Positions 1-9,964 of a stretch of DNA of 64,000 nt are shown piece after piece. A program made the position numbers and the translations under genes. How positions within the stretch are numbered: the stretch's first letter is position 1; each line of letters opens with the position of its first letter. A model generated the notes under the pieces. It was not told the origin of the DNA. It worked only from the letters and a program-made list of their open reading frames with translations, and did not search any database. Source of the DNA: Serratia proteamaculans (lineage in GTDB: Bacteria > Pseudomonadota > Gammaproteobacteria > Enterobacterales > Enterobacteriaceae); assembly GCF_008830365.1 (NCBI RefSeq), contig NZ_WBKI01000003.1, forward strand, positions 431,990 to 495,989. The letters are read 5' to 3'.

Positions 1-104
1 TCGAATTCGAACGCGCCTACATCTTTGATATACAGCCGGCCACGAAACAGGGTCTTTACGTACTTCGCCACTTTCAACGGATTATAACGCTGGAAGATTC
101 TCAT
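1..104 (-). CDS. ytfK: YtfK family protein (DUF1107), 5' part only
   Basis: The gene is cut by the window edge, so only the first 34 codons are visible. Read on the minus strand from the ATG at 104-102, the peptide begins [17 protein letters not shown] and continues with [11 protein letters not shown], which matches the start of YtfK of E. coli, a small protein of about 68 residues. A good ribosome binding site (ggaggag) lies just upstream. In E. coli YtfK has been linked to SpoT-dependent stress signalling under phosphate or fatty acid limitation; nothing in this fragment tests that role. It is divergent from ytfJ, as in E. coli. Confidence 0.85.
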   Translation of the reverse strand, partial: MRIFQRYNPLKVAKYVKTLFRGRLYIKDVGAFEF

Positions 105-430
105 TCTATTACTCTCCTCCGTTTGGTCCATGCGCTCAGCTAGCCGCCAAGGTGGCAGCCTCTAAAGTAAGAACGCAACTTGATTGCCATGTAGTAGACC
201 TAGTAAAGACCATATCGTTCACTTCCGCCCGGATATCTTCACTGGATTTACACTTTTTGACAGAATTGTATATGATAATATATAACTTTTTCAGTATATC
301 CCTTCAAAATACAGGCATTACTCCCCAGAAGGAAAAACTGAGACCCGGCTAACAGGACAGACCTCCGATCACCACCTATGCTTTAGGCTGTCGGGTGCTG
401 TCGGCACCGTTTCCCCTTCAAGGAGAAGGC
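105..430. other. ytfK-ytfJ divergent intergenic region
   Basis: These 326 bases separate the two start codons. They are AT-rich in the middle and hold one clear promoter-like pair for ytfJ (listed separately). A 66-codon open frame (152-352, plus strand) overlaps that promoter, has no recognisable homology and is treated as chance. No terminator or small RNA was recognised. Confidence 0.5.
257..285 (+). promoter_or_regulatory. Candidate sigma-70 promoter for ytfJ
   Basis: A perfect -35 hexamer TTGACA (257-262) is followed 16-17 bases later by an A/T-only -10 element (TATATA 279-284 or ATATAA 280-285). It reads toward ytfJ and would give a leader of about 140 bases. Confidence 0.5.
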
Positions 431-988
431 ATGAAAAAAAGTAACATGCTCATTGTATCCCTGCTGTTTGCCCCCCTTTTGGCCTCTGCGCACAACTTCC
501 AGCTCCAGCAACGCATCGCGCCGGTCGGCGTCAGCGACAAGGGAGAGTTGAATTACGCTAATGCTAAGTTTAGCTATCAAAACTGGAATAGCGCGCAGCT
601 CAGTGGGAAAGTGCGAGTCATCCAGCATATTGCCGGACGCAGTTCCGCCAAAGACATGAACGACTCACTGATAGAAGCAATTAAGAAAGCCAAGCTACCG
701 CACGATCGTTACCAAACGACGACAATCGTGAACACCGACGATGCCCTGCTCGGCACCGCGATGTTTGTCCGCAGCAGCATTGAAGACAGCAAGAAAGAGT
801 TCCCCTGGTCGCAGTTTGTGGTCGACAGCAACGGTAACGTGCGTAAAGCCTGGGATCTGCAGCCGAAGGGGTCAGCCATTGTAGTGCTGGATAAGCAAGG
901 CAGGATCCAGTTCGCCAAAGACGGCGCGCTGACGCCGGAAGAGGTGCAGCAGGTAATGACCCAACTGCACCAGCTCCTGGCGAACTGA
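431..988 (+). CDS. ytfJ: YtfJ family periplasmic thioredoxin-fold protein
   Basis: The 185-residue protein starts at the ATG at 431, directly behind aggagaagg. The longer open frame upstream lacks a better site. Residues 1-20 form a signal peptide (hydrophobic core ending LLASAHN), so export to the periplasm is expected. The motifs KVRVIQHIAGRSSAK, YQTTTIVNTDDA and FVRSSIEDSKKEFPWSQF match E. coli YtfJ, which has the same length and a thioredoxin-like fold. The biochemical function is unknown. The stop codon lies one base from the convergent cysQ stop, and no terminator separates the two genes. Confidence 0.9.
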   Translation: MKKSNMLIVSLLFAPLLASAHNFQLQQRIAPVGVSDKGELNYANAKFSYQNWNSAQLSGKVRVIQHIAGRSSAKDMNDSLIEAIKKAKLPHDRYQTTTIVNTDDALLGTAMFVRSSIEDSKKEFPWSQFVVDSNGNVRKAWDLQPKGSAIVVLDKQGRIQFAKDGALTPEEVQQVMTQLHQLLAN

Positions 989-989
989 T

Positions 990-1730
990 TTAGAACAGCG
1001 AGACCCGGAAGCCGGGGTTGAGGAAAGATTCACGCGGTGTATAGAGCAGCGGTCTGCCCTGCCAGTCGTGGATCTGCGCCCCGGCGGCCACCGCGACTGC
1101 GTGACCGGCAGCGGTATCCCATATATTGGTGGGCCCAAAACGCGGATAGAGCTGCGCTTTGCCCTCTGCCACCAGACAGAACTTCAGTGAGGAGCCGACA
1201 GAAACGGTCTGATGCTCCCCCAACTGTTTCAGGTAATCCTTCAGTTCTTCGTCACTGTGCGAACGGCTCACCACCACCAGCGGCGGATTGGCATTACTGA
1301 CGCCAATCACCTGACGCTGGCCCTTTTCTTCTTTCCAGGCTTTACCGCGCTCTGCCAGATACAGTACGTCGATCGCCGGGGCATACACCACGCCCATCAC
1401 CGCCTCACCGCCTTCTATCAGCGCGATATTTACCGTGAATTCGCCGTTACGATTAAGGAATTCCTTGGTGCCGTCCAGCGGATCGACCAACCAGTAGCGC
1501 GTCCAATTCTGCCGTACTTCCCAGGCCGGTGGATCTTCCTCCGACAGCAAGGGGATTTCCGGCGTTAGTGCCGCCAGGCCACGTTTGATTATGTGGTGCG
1601 CTGCCAGATCGGCCGCAGTCACCGGGGAGTCATCTTTTTTCTGTGCGACATCAAGCGGTTGTTCACCGTCATACACCGCCATGATTGCCGCGCCCGCCTC
1701 GCGGGACAGTTGGCAAATTTGCTCTAACAT
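990..1730 (-). CDS. cysQ: 3'(2'),5'-bisphosphate nucleotidase CysQ
   Basis: CysQ dephosphorylates 3'-phosphoadenosine 5'-phosphate (PAP) to AMP. This removes the toxic by-product of sulfate assimilation and keeps PAPS flux going. The 246-residue protein is of the inositol monophosphatase superfamily: LLSEEDPP (metal ligand glutamate), DPLDGTKEF (metal-binding aspartates and the GT pair) and the C-terminal IWDTAAGHA are all present. Two ATGs are adjacent (1733 and 1730); the second is preferred because gaggt then sits at proper spacing and the E. coli protein begins there. It is divergent from cpdB, another nucleotide phosphatase gene, as in E. coli. Confidence 0.95.
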   Translation of the reverse strand: MLEQICQLSREAGAAIMAVYDGEQPLDVAQKKDDSPVTAADLAAHHIIKRGLAALTPEIPLLSEEDPPAWEVRQNWTRYWLVDPLDGTKEFLNRNGEFTVNIALIEGGEAVMGVVYAPAIDVLYLAERGKAWKEEKGQRQVIGVSNANPPLVVVSRSHSDEELKDYLKQLGEHQTVSVGSSLKFCLVAEGKAQLYPRFGPTNIWDTAAGHAVAVAAGAQIHDWQGRPLLYTPRESFLNPGFRVSLF

Positions 1731-1854
1731 CATTCACCTCAGATAGGCAGTTCCGTGGGTCATTTCCCCTTTCTCATTGCTAGCAGCCTAGTTTTTTTTG
1801 CATGGAATATCCATCACAACGATTTAACCTGCGGTAATCGTTCAAGTCTTTGCC

Positions 1855-1868
1855 GTCACAACTGTGAC
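1855..1868. repeat. Inverted repeat GTCACA-AC-TGTGAC upstream of cpdB
   Basis: Two six-base arms flank a two-base centre, about 120 bases before the cpdB start. The arms use the CRP half-site words, but in the wrong order and spacing (CRP needs TGTGA-N6-TCACA). I therefore do not call it a CRP box. Confidence 0.35.
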
Positions 1869-1986
1869 ATTTCCTGCGCTCCCTCGGCTAATTTTCTGCC
1901 ACACTTCACAGTTTGGTGAGACGACCAATGTTAATTACATGTCCCTCTGCGATAAAACTCGAAAAATGGAATGGAGAAAGCCAACA

Positions 1987-3939
1987 ATGATGAAGCGTCC
2001 GCTGACGTTGTCTGCCCTCGCGGTGCTGGTTTGCGCCTCGGCGCAGGCGGCAACGGTCGATCTGCGCGTGCTGGAAACCACTGACCTGCACAGCAACATG
2101 ATGGACTTTGATTATTACAAGGATAAACCGACCGATAAATTCGGCCTGGTTCGCACCGCCAGCCTGATTGAACAGGCCCGCCAGCAGGCCGCCAATACGG
2201 TACTGGTGGACAACGGCGACATTATTCAGGGCAGCCCGCTCGGCGATTATATGGCGGCCAAGGGTCTGAAACCCGGTGATGTACACCCGGTATATAAAGC
2301 AATGAATACCCTGAACTATGTGGTCGGCAATATCGGTAACCATGAATTCAACTACGGGCTCGACTACCTGAAAAATGCCATTGCCGGTGCCAAATTCCCG
2401 TACATCAACGCCAACGTGATCGACGCCAAAACTCAGAAACCGCTGTTCACTCCTTACATTATCGTCGATACACCGGTAAAAGACCGTGACGGCAAAGAAC
2501 ATAGTTTACGCATCGGTTATATCGGCTTTGTACCGCCGCAAATCCTGGTGTGGGATAAAGCCAATCTGCAGGGCAAGGTCACCGTCAATGACATCACCGA
2601 AACGGCTAAACGCTACGTGCCGGAAATGCGCAAACAGGGCGCCGATCTGGTCGTCGCTATTCCACACTCCGGCCTGTCCAGCGAGCCCTATAAGGCCATG
2701 GCGGAAAACTCGGTGTACTACCTCAGCCAGGTGCCAGGCATCGATGCCATCATGTTCGGCCATGCTCACGCGGTATTCCCAAGCAAGGATTTCGCCAATA
2801 TCAAAGGGGCTGACATCGCACAGGGTACGCTGAATGGCATACCGGCGGTGATGCCGGGCCAGTGGGGCGATCACCTCGGCGTGGTCGATCTGCAATTGAA
2901 TAACGACAGCGGCACCTGGAAGGTCATGGCAGCCAAGGCGCAAGCACGACCGATTTACGACAAAGAGACCAAGAAATCGCTGGCAGCGGAAGACGCCAAA
3001 CTGGTGAAAGTGTTGGCGGAAGATCATAAAGGCACGCGGGACTTCGTCAGCAAGCCAGTCGGCAAGGCTGACGACAACATGTACAGCTATCTGGCGCTGG
3101 TACAGGATGACCCGACGGTGCAAATCGTGAATAACGCGCAGAAAGCCTACGTCGAGCACTATATTCAGGGCGATCCGGATTTGGCCGACCTGCCGGTTCT
3201 GTCAGCCGCGGCACCGTTCAAGGTGGGCGGACGCAAGAACGATCCGGCCAGCTTTGTTGAAGTGGAAAAAGGTCAGCTCACCTTCCGTAATGCGTCCGAT
3301 CTCTACCTTTACCCCAATACGCTGGTGGTGGTGAAGGCCAGTGGCAAAGAGGTGAAAGAATGGCTGGAGTGTTCCGCCGGGCAGTTCAACCAGATCGACG
3401 TTAACAGCAGCAAACCCCAGGGCCTGATCAACTGGGACGGTTTCCGCACCTATAACTTCGATGTGATTGACGGGGTTAATTATCAGGTCGACGTCAGCCA
3501 GCCGGCGCGTTACGACGGCGAATGCCAGTTGATCAACGACAAGGCAGAGCGCATTAAGGATCTGACGTTCAAAGGCAAACCGATCGATCCGAAAGCCACC
3601 TTCCTGGTTGCCACCAATAACTACCGCGCCTACGGCGGCAAGTTTGCAGGAACCGGCGATCAGCACATCGCCTTCGCCTCACCGGATGAGAACCGTTCGG
3701 TACTGGCGGCTTATATCAGCGCTGAAACCCAACGGCACGGCGCGGTACGGCCACAGGTGGATAACAACTGGCGCCTGGCGACGTTCAGCAGTTCGCAGCC
3801 ACTGGATATCCGCTTCGAAACCTCACCGAGTGACAAAGCCACTGCGTTTATCAAAGCGCACGCCCAATACCCGATGAAAGCCGAAGGGACAGACAGCGTA
3901 GGTTTTGCGGTTTATCAGATTGATTTGAGCCGTAAATAA
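1987..3939 (+). CDS. cpdB: 2',3'-cyclic-nucleotide 2'-phosphodiesterase/3'-nucleotidase
   Basis: CpdB hydrolyses 2',3'-cyclic nucleotides and then 3'-nucleotides in the periplasm, so that exogenous RNA breakdown products can be used. The 650-residue protein begins with a signal peptide ending ASAQAA. The metallophosphatase motifs follow: [27 protein letters not shown] and GHAHAVF. The C-terminal half is the 5'-nucleotidase substrate-binding domain (NNYRAYGG). The frame is open 41 codons further upstream, but MMKRPLTL is chosen because the signal peptide starts there, an AGAAAG-type site precedes it, and the length then matches E. coli CpdB (647). It is a single-gene transcript with a hairpin after the stop. 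Confidence 0.95.
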   Translation: MMKRPLTLSALAVLVCASAQAATVDLRVLETTDLHSNMMDFDYYKDKPTDKFGLVRTASLIEQARQQAANTVLVDNGDIIQGSPLGDYMAAKGLKPGDVHPVYKAMNTLNYVVGNIGNHEFNYGLDYLKNAIAGAKFPYINANVIDAKTQKPLFTPYIIVDTPVKDRDGKEHSLRIGYIGFVPPQILVWDKANLQGKVTVNDITETAKRYVPEMRKQGADLVVAIPHSGLSSEPYKAMAENSVYYLSQVPGIDAIMFGHAHAVFPSKDFANIKGADIAQGTLNGIPAVMPGQWGDHLGVVDLQLNNDSGTWKVMAAKAQARPIYDKETKKSLAAEDAKLVKVLAEDHKGTRDFVSKPVGKADDNMYSYLALVQDDPTVQIVNNAQKAYVEHYIQGDPDLADLPVLSAAAPFKVGGRKNDPASFVEVEKGQLTFRNASDLYLYPNTLVVVKASGKEVKEWLECSAGQFNQIDVNSSKPQGLINWDGFRTYNFDVIDGVNYQVDVSQPARYDGECQLINDKAERIKDLTFKGKPIDPKATFLVATNNYRAYGGKFAGTGDQHIAFASPDENRSVLAAYISAETQRHGAVRPQVDNNWRLATFSSSQPLDIRFETSPSDKATAFIKAHAQYPMKAEGTDSVGFAVYQIDLSRK

Positions 3940-3949
3940 ATAAGCAGTA

Positions 3950-3990
3950 GGCCGAGGGAGTCTACCTTCCCTTGGCCATCTACCCCTTTT
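3950..3990 (+). terminator. Rho-independent-type terminator after cpdB
   Basis: The arms GGCCGAGGGA (3950-3959) and TCCCTTGGCC (3968-3977) form a 10-bp stem with one G-T pair and an 8-base loop. The T-run comes late (cccctttt, 3983-3990), so strength is uncertain. Confidence 0.55.
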
Positions 3991-4009
3991 ACTCTCTGGC
4001 GCGACCTTT

Positions 4010-4032
4010 AAATTGCATTTATAATACATGTT
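4010..4032 (+). promoter_or_regulatory. NsrR operator upstream of ytfE
   Basis: The 23 bases read as two 11-base half-sites around a single central base: AAATTGCATTT and TAATACATGTT. This is the architecture described for NsrR sites (AAGATGCATTT-N-AAATGCATCTT type). It lies 30 bases before the ytfE start, where NsrR represses this gene in E. coli until nitric oxide damages its cluster. The nsrR gene is in the same window (16254-16679). Confidence 0.7.
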
Positions 4033-4062
4033 ATGAATTCTTTCATTTAAAGAGGCACTCCC

Positions 4063-4728
4063 ATGGATTACCGTAACCAATCCCTTGGCGCTCTCGCCAT
4101 CGCCATTCCCCGTGCATCGCGCCTGTTCCGCCTGAACGATTTGGATTTCTGCTGTGGGGGCAAACAAACGCTGCAACACGCCGCCGAGCGTAAAGGACTG
4201 GATATCGAGCAGCTAGAGAACCAGCTGGCTACCCTCGCCGCCGAACCGGAACCAAGCCATGATTGGCGCACGGCGCCCCTCGGCGACGTGATTGACTATA
4301 TCCTGCCACGCTTCCATCAGCGGCACCGCGAACAACTGGCCGAGTTGGTGCTGATGGCGGAAAAAGTCGAACGGGTTCACGCAGACAAGCCCACCTGTCC
4401 ACGCGGTCTGGCTAAACAGCTGAACCTGATCCGGCTGGATCTGGAAAATCATATGATGAAAGAAGAACAGATCCTGTTCCCGATGATCAGACAGGGGATG
4501 GGACGCCAGGCGTCTGGGCCGATCTCGGTAATGGAACATGAGCATGACGAAGCGGGCGAGCAGTTAGAAGTGGTGAAATTCCTCACCAATAACGTGACGC
4601 CACCGGAAGGAGCCTGCAATACCTGGCAGGCGCTGTATGGCGGTATAGACGAGTTCATCGATGATCTGATGGAACACATCAATCTGGAAAATAACCTGCT
4701 GTTCCCTCGCGCGCTAAACAGCGCATAA
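4063..4728 (+). CDS. ytfE: Iron-sulfur cluster repair di-iron protein YtfE (RIC)
   Basis: YtfE repairs iron-sulfur clusters damaged by nitric oxide or peroxide and is a hemerythrin-like di-iron protein. The 221-residue product has the N-terminal ScdA domain with the Cys pair at residues 30-31 (DFCCGG). The four-helix domain carries the expected iron-ligand histidines and glutamates: [23 protein letters not shown] and MEHINLENN. The RBS is agagg before ATG 4063. The predicted NsrR operator 30 bases upstream suggests nitric-oxide-inducible expression as a single gene. Confidence 0.95.
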   Translation: MDYRNQSLGALAIAIPRASRLFRLNDLDFCCGGKQTLQHAAERKGLDIEQLENQLATLAAEPEPSHDWRTAPLGDVIDYILPRFHQRHREQLAELVLMAEKVERVHADKPTCPRGLAKQLNLIRLDLENHMMKEEQILFPMIRQGMGRQASGPISVMEHEHDEAGEQLEVVKFLTNNVTPPEGACNTWQALYGGIDEFIDDLMEHINLENNLLFPRALNSA

Positions 4729-4752
4729 AACAAGGGCGCCACCAAGGCGCCC
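4726..4752 (-). terminator. Terminator of fklB, shared with ytfE end
   Basis: The stem arms GGGCGCC (4734-4740) and GGCGCCC (4746-4752) enclose a 5-base loop. On the minus strand it is followed by TTGTTTTAT, which suits fklB. The same hairpin lies just beyond the ytfE stop and could also end that transcript. Confidence 0.7.
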
Positions 4753-4771
4753 AGAGAAACCTGTTATAGGA

Positions 4772-5392
4772 TTACAGGATTTCCAGCAGTTCTACGTCAA
4801 ACACCAACGCGCTGAATGGCGGGATGGATGCGCCTGCACCACGCTCGCCGTAGGCCAGGTCATGTGGGATATACAACTGCCATTTGGAACCAACCGGCAT
4901 CAGGGTCAGTGCTTCGATCCAGCCTGGGATCACGCCACTAACCGGGAACTCAGCCGGTTGGCCACGCTCTACAGAGCTGTCGAACACGTCGCCGTTAATC
5001 AGACGACCGGTGTAATGCACACGCACGCGATCCTGACGGGACGGGATTGGGCCATTGCCCTGCTCCAGCACGGAGAACTGCAGACCGGATTCGGTCAGCG
5101 TCACTTCGTCACGCTTGGCGTTATCTTCCAGGAACTTCTGACCTTCAACGGCCATTGCCTGCTGACGCTCACGACGCACGGCATCCGCACGTTCGTGGAT
5201 TTCACGCAGGGCACGGTGAACCACGTCTACCGGAACCGCCGGGGCATTCCCTTCCAGCGCGTCACGCAAACCTGCCAGCAAAGCTTCCGGTTGTAAACCT
5301 TCCAGACCGGACTCTTGCAACTGCTGGCCGACCTGTAAACCAATCCCGTAACTCGCTTGCGCTTCAACGCTGTCAAAAGAAGGGGTTGTCAT
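4772..5392 (-). CDS. fklB: FKBP-type peptidyl-prolyl cis-trans isomerase FklB (FKBP22)
   Basis: This 206-residue prolyl isomerase catalyses cis-trans isomerisation of Xaa-Pro bonds during folding. Residues 1 to about 95 form the helical FKBP_N dimerisation domain ([13 protein letters not shown]). Residues about 105-206 form the FKBP domain with [29 protein letters not shown] and YGERGAG. There is no signal peptide, so it is cytoplasmic, unlike FkpA. The start MTTPSFDS is chosen by homology and by the aggaaaa site before it; an upstream in-frame start would add 18 unconserved residues. The transcript ends at the hairpin at 4734-4752. Confidence 0.94.
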   Translation of the reverse strand: MTTPSFDSVEAQASYGIGLQVGQQLQESGLEGLQPEALLAGLRDALEGNAPAVPVDVVHRALREIHERADAVRRERQQAMAVEGQKFLEDNAKRDEVTLTESGLQFSVLEQGNGPIPSRQDRVRVHYTGRLINGDVFDSSVERGQPAEFPVSGVIPGWIEALTLMPVGSKWQLYIPHDLAYGERGAGASIPPFSALVFDVELLEIL

Positions 5393-5679
5393 GGGGTTTT
5401 CCTTTAGTCTGTAAAAAGTCGAAAGCGCAGCATAACAGCGCCGCAAAGCCGGGTAAAATCTTGTGTGGAGAATGATGACTTTTGTCGTAGAAAAAGAAAC
5501 AATAACCTTCTGTTAACGCCCGCTCCCGCGATCCCAGGCGAATCGCCTGCCGCAACAGGCATGAGTTTGCTGCTGCCTTTCACTTCAATCAGTTAGCGGG
5601 CTATACTGGAAGCAGGGCATCGGGCCGTCGGTACAGCCTTTTGTACTCTGATATTTTACGCCGTTGAAGAGAGGTCACC

Positions 5680-6354
5680 ATGGGCAGAATCTCGCCCAGG
5701 AGAAGGAAAACCACCCGTGTCTACCAGCCATTGCTGCGCACCTGGCTGAACTTCAGCCAGCGCCTGAAACCAGGCTCCGCGCCAGAGGCGGTAGAAGATC
5801 CGGAATCAGAACAACCACCGGAAAAAGGTAAGGGACAGAATATCAAAGCGTTACTGCTGAAGATCTGGCACCTGCCGGACGGTTTTGGTTGGATGGAACC
5901 ATTACCCTATTTTCACCGCCGCTGGACCCTGATTTTCGGCATCATCCTGCTGCTGGCGCTGCTGTGGCCATATTCTTCGGAAAACAGCGGGCAGCCCTTC
6001 CCGGTCACCCAACAGGATAACAGCGTCCCATTGCGGGCCGATTTGCAAAATGACGCTCAGCAACAGCACGCCCCAGAGGCGGAACCGGCGGGTAACTGGC
6101 AACGCTACCAGATCCAGCCGGGCCAGACGCTGGCGCAGTTGTTCCGCGACAATAGCCTGCCGGTGAACGAAGTGTTCGCCATGGCGCAGGTGGAAGGCAA
6201 CGACAAGCCACTCAGCAATATGAAGGCCGGCCAGGAAGTGCGTATCGAACGGGATACCAACGGTGTTATCACCGCCCTTTCGGTCACTACAGCAGATAAT
6301 AGCCAGGTGCTATTCCGCCGCCAGGCTGACGGCAGCTATCGCCGCGAGCGTTAA
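5680..6354 (+). CDS. ytfB: OapA-family cell envelope/division protein YtfB
   Basis: The 224-residue protein has a basic cytoplasmic N-terminus (about 85 residues), one membrane-spanning segment (FGIILLLALLWPY) and a periplasmic C-terminal OapA/LysM-like domain (YQIQPGQTLAQLFRDNSLPV) that probably binds peptidoglycan. E. coli YtfB localises to the septum, and its OapA domain binds glycan strands. An opacity-associated protein A homologue has also been described in Haemophilus. The start ATG 5680 follows gagaggtcacc. It shares a 287-base divergent region with fklB. Its stop overlaps the convergent yeaO-like gene by four bases. Confidence 0.88.
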   Translation: MGRISPRRRKTTRVYQPLLRTWLNFSQRLKPGSAPEAVEDPESEQPPEKGKGQNIKALLLKIWHLPDGFGWMEPLPYFHRRWTLIFGIILLLALLWPYSSENSGQPFPVTQQDNSVPLRADLQNDAQQQHAPEAEPAGNWQRYQIQPGQTLAQLFRDNSLPVNEVFAMAQVEGNDKPLSNMKAGQEVRIERDTNGVITALSVTTADNSQVLFRRQADGSYRRER

Positions 6355-6710
6355 TTCGCTAACTGCGCCAACAGAAAGTCGCGCAGCACGACGCCCTGGT
6401 TGTGCTGTGTGTCTTTACTGCCATAAAGCAAGGTCACGGGTTGCCCTTGCCGTAATAACGCCACCAGCGGCTGCCAGGCGTCATTTTCCGCCAGTTGCCG
6501 TCGGTAGCGGCTTTCAAACTCTTCCCACTGCTCGATATGCTGATGAAACCACTGCCGCAGTGCATTATCCGGCGCGACCTGCTTTAGCCACTGTACGCCC
6601 TGCAACCGTTCCTTACTGACGCCTCGCGGCCACAGTCGATCAATCAGATAGCAGTTCTCCGGCGCCGGGCCGGTAAAGTCATACACACGCTGTAGGTTAA
6701 TCTCTGCCAT
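6351..6710 (-). CDS. DUF488 (YeaO-like) protein
   Basis: This 119-residue product is a DUF488 family member: INLQRVYDF near the N-terminus, IDRLWPRGVSKERL, WFHQHIEQWEEF and LLYGSKDTQHNQ. The family has no established function. The start MAEINLQ is preferred because the upstream 25 residues of the open frame are unconserved and run toward the rplI terminator. The gene is convergent with ytfB and overlaps it by four bases. It is similar to E. coli YeaO (about 115 residues), which sits elsewhere in that genome, so no symbol is assigned. Confidence 0.82.
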   Translation of the reverse strand: MAEINLQRVYDFTGPAPENCYLIDRLWPRGVSKERLQGVQWLKQVAPDNALRQWFHQHIEQWEEFESRYRRQLAENDAWQPLVALLRQGQPVTLLYGSKDTQHNQGVVLRDFLLAQLAN

Positions 6711-6772
6711 TTGCCGCTGCTCCTCACCCAGGGTGATAACAGGGTAACGCGTTTTGCCGGACGCAGAAAAGC

Positions 6773-6799
6773 AAAACGCCAGCACAAGGCTGGCGTTTT
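6773..6799. terminator. Terminator of the rpsF-rplI operon
   Basis: A perfect stem of AAAACGCCAGC (6773-6783) and GCTGGCGTTTT (6789-6799) with a 5-base loop lies just after rplI. The A/T flanks make it plausible in both directions; its main role is probably to stop minus-strand transcription from rplI. Confidence 0.85.
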
Positions 6800-6819
6800 A
6801 ACTTGGTGAGCAGCAGCAA

Positions 6820-7272
6820 TTAAGCTTCTGCTACCACAACTACATTCAGCTGTGCGAATACGTCGCTGTGTACCTGGAACTGAACTTCGTGTTCACCAGT
6901 GGTACGCAGAACGCCATTCGGCAGACGAACTTCGCTCTTGGCAACTTCAACGCCAGCCGCAGTAACTGCGTCAGCGATGTCGCGGGTGCCGATAGAGCCG
7001 AACAGTTTACCTTCGTCGCCTGATTTAGACGCGATGGTGACTGAACCCAGTTCGTTGATCTTGGTTGCGCGAGCTTCAGCAGCAGTCAGAATTTCAGCCA
7101 GTTTGGCTTCCAGTTCTGCACGGCGTACTTCGAAGAACTCTACGTTTTTCTTGGTAGCAGGAACAGCTTTGCCCTGTGGTACCAGGAAGTTACGGGCGTA
7201 GCCCGCTTTAACGTTAACTTGATCACCCAGGCTGCCCAGGTTTGCTACTTTATCAAGCAGAATAACTTGCAT
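6820..7272 (-). CDS. rplI: 50S ribosomal protein L9
   Basis: L9 binds 23S rRNA at the base of the L1 stalk and reaches out from the large subunit; loss affects frame maintenance. The 150-residue length is typical. The N-terminal rRNA-binding domain ([32 protein letters not shown]) is joined by the long helix to the C-terminal domain ([27 protein letters not shown]). It is last in the rpsF-priB-rpsR-rplI operon, with the operon terminator directly downstream. The rpsR-rplI gap is longer than the family norm because rpsR stops early here. Confidence 0.97.
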   Translation of the reverse strand: MQVILLDKVANLGSLGDQVNVKAGYARNFLVPQGKAVPATKKNVEFFEVRRAELEAKLAEILTAAEARATKINELGSVTIASKSGDEGKLFGSIGTRDIADAVTAAGVEVAKSEVRLPNGVLRTTGEHEVQFQVHSDVFAQLNVVVVAEA

Positions 7273-7329
7273 TACCTTATCCTCTTAAAGTCGTTAATAG
7301 ACGGCGGCCGATTACTGATGACGATCAGT

Positions 7330-7861
<532 letters not shown>

Positions 7862-7867
7862 GGTAAA

Positions 7868-8361
<494 letters not shown>

Positions 8362-8367
8362 CGCGTA

Positions 8368-8396
8368 ATCATACTTGCGCAGGCTGAAAAACTCAA
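8368..8396 (-). promoter_or_regulatory. Sigma-70 promoter of the rpsF operon
   Basis: On the minus strand, TTGAGT (8396-8391), a 17-base spacer and TATGAT (8373-8368) form a near-consensus promoter pointing at rpsF. The rest of the gap up to yjfY (8397-8723) has A/T-rich stretches but no gene or other clear site that I can see. Confidence 0.7.
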
Positions 8397-8723
8397 GGGT
8401 CGAAGGAGGCTTATTATCGGCAATGCGATGCGGACGCATAAATAGCACGATTTGCTGTCGGTAAAACCTATGTACACAAATCCATCAGTTCAAAAAATCT
8501 CTCAATAAAATCATCACTGCCGTGTGAACTTCATTCATTTTTTTTGAAAGAGGTTGTCAAAATGACGGCCTATTTAATCCGGCGGTAAGGTCTAAAATGG
8601 TAGTTATCCGCCGCAGACAGCGCGACGAAAAAGATTTTAGGTTATTCAATACATGCAAATAACTTTTTGCTGCACTGGCATCGGCTGTCAGGCCGTTGAA
8701 GCAATCAGTTAAGAGAGGCAATT

Positions 8724-8990
8724 ATGAAAAGTATTACCATCGCTACCGCCATTGCTTTGCTGTTTTCCGCCAACGTCATGGCCGCGACCGAGATCACTTC
8801 CCATCAGGCTGACCAACGTCAGAGCGTAGGATTCGTCACGCTGAACCAAAATGTGGTCTCCCCGGATGACGCCACCAGCCAGGTGAGCAAGATAGCCGAT
8901 CAGCGCGGCGCCACTGCCTATCGGATCATTGCCCTGCATGAGCCTGAAAACAACAGCACCATCCACGTCAGCGCCGAGCTGTATCGCTAA
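8724..8990 (+). CDS. yjfY: DUF1471 (YhcN/BhsA) family periplasmic protein, YjfY-like
   Basis: This is an 88-residue exported protein: signal peptide of about 21 residues ending SANVMAA, then a single DUF1471 domain (SVGFVTLNQN, DQRGATAYRIIALHEP, ending SAELYR). Family members in E. coli (BhsA, McbA, YhcN, BsmA) affect biofilm formation and stress resistance; the molecular activity is unknown. Position next to rpsF and the sequence support YjfY. RBS agagaggc. A perfect palindromic terminator follows. It is one of three paralogues within 2 kb. Confidence 0.85.
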   Translation: MKSITIATAIALLFSANVMAATEITSHQADQRQSVGFVTLNQNVVSPDDATSQVSKIADQRGATAYRIIALHEPENNSTIHVSAELYR

Positions 8991-9058
8991 GTGAAAATGC
9001 AGTACCAGGGAAGCAAGTCGTGCCCAAAACAGCCAATTAAAATACGCAAGTCACCATC

Positions 9059-9086
9059 AGCCCCCTGCATGCAGGGGGCTTTTTTT
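9059..9086 (+). terminator. Strong terminator after yjfY
   Basis: AGCCCCCTGCA/TGCAGGGGGCT (9059-9080) is a perfect 22-base palindrome followed by six T residues. The T-run abuts the stop codon of the convergent yjfP. Confidence 0.92.
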
Positions 9087-9837
9087 ACAGCGTTCTCGCG
9101 AAGAAATCAGCGGTGGCACTGAGCGCCTGCGGCGTAATGCGATGCTTGACCCCCGGCTCGGTGAGCAACGTCAATTGCCGGTCCCAGCCGCTCTGGCGCA
9201 GTTCAGTCGCCAACCGCAGGCTTTCTGCCGCCGGTACCAGATCGTCCGCCTCACCGTGCCACAGCAACAGTGGGCGGTCGGCAATTTTTGCCAACTGGTG
9301 CTCCAGACCGTAATCCGCCAGCACGGCAATGCGCGCGTCAAAGCCGCTGGGCGACAAAGGCTCCCCCTGCTCATCCAGCGGCGGGAACAGCGTTTGCGCC
9401 AGAGAGGTGTAATAACCTGCCCCCATCAGACTGGCAGCAGCCCTCACCCACGGATAACGGGCAAAGCTGCCCAGCGTCGTCATCCCGCCCATTGATGCCC
9501 CAGCCACGCCAATACGCCCTCCTGCAACCAGACCGCGCTGCTCAAAATGCGCCTTCAGTGCCGGTAACTCGTCAATATTGCGTCGGAGGATCTCCCAAAA
9601 TCTGGCCAGTCGCTTCGGTTCATCACCATCAAAACGCTCGCCGTGCAGATCGGCATCTGGCAGTACTACGCGAAACCCGACCTTGGCTAAGGCATAGGCA
9701 AAGTAGGCATAGACTTCTTTCGACGAGGTATAGCCATGGTAGAAAAATACCGTCGGCAGCGGTTGATGATACTGTCCCGCGGGCAGCGCGTGGATCACCG
9801 CAATGTCTCCCACTCGCTCGTCATAGATTTCAATCAT
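9085..9837 (-). CDS. yjfP: Alpha/beta-hydrolase esterase YjfP
   Basis: The 250-residue protein is a serine hydrolase: VFFYHGYTSSKEVY oxyanion region, nucleophile elbow GASMGG, PLLLWHGEADDLVP with the acidic residue and VKHRITPQAL with the histidine. E. coli YjfP has carboxylesterase activity on short acyl chains; the natural substrate is unknown. The start is placed at MIEIYDERVGDIAV (9837), which aligns with E. coli and has gaggg upstream, rather than the open-frame start 11 codons earlier. It is divergent from bsmA. Confidence 0.9.
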   Translation of the reverse strand: MIEIYDERVGDIAVIHALPAGQYHQPLPTVFFYHGYTSSKEVYAYFAYALAKVGFRVVLPDADLHGERFDGDEPKRLARFWEILRRNIDELPALKAHFEQRGLVAGGRIGVAGASMGGMTTLGSFARYPWVRAAASLMGAGYYTSLAQTLFPPLDEQGEPLSPSGFDARIAVLADYGLEHQLAKIADRPLLLWHGEADDLVPAAESLRLATELRQSGWDRQLTLLTEPGVKHRITPQALSATADFFARTL

Positions 9838-9964
9838 CCGTTTTCCCTCTGCGTTTCTATTGGCCTTCATAATGGCAAACTTGCGCTAAAAAGCATTAGC
9901 TCAATCTGTTCCAATTTATAATGGGTTACACTGAAATCATGCTATCCGCTATACCGAGGTGCCT

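Noticed and set aside
152..352. 66-codon open frame between ytfK and ytfJ
   Set aside because: It overlaps the best ytfJ promoter, has no good ribosome binding site and no recognisable family features.
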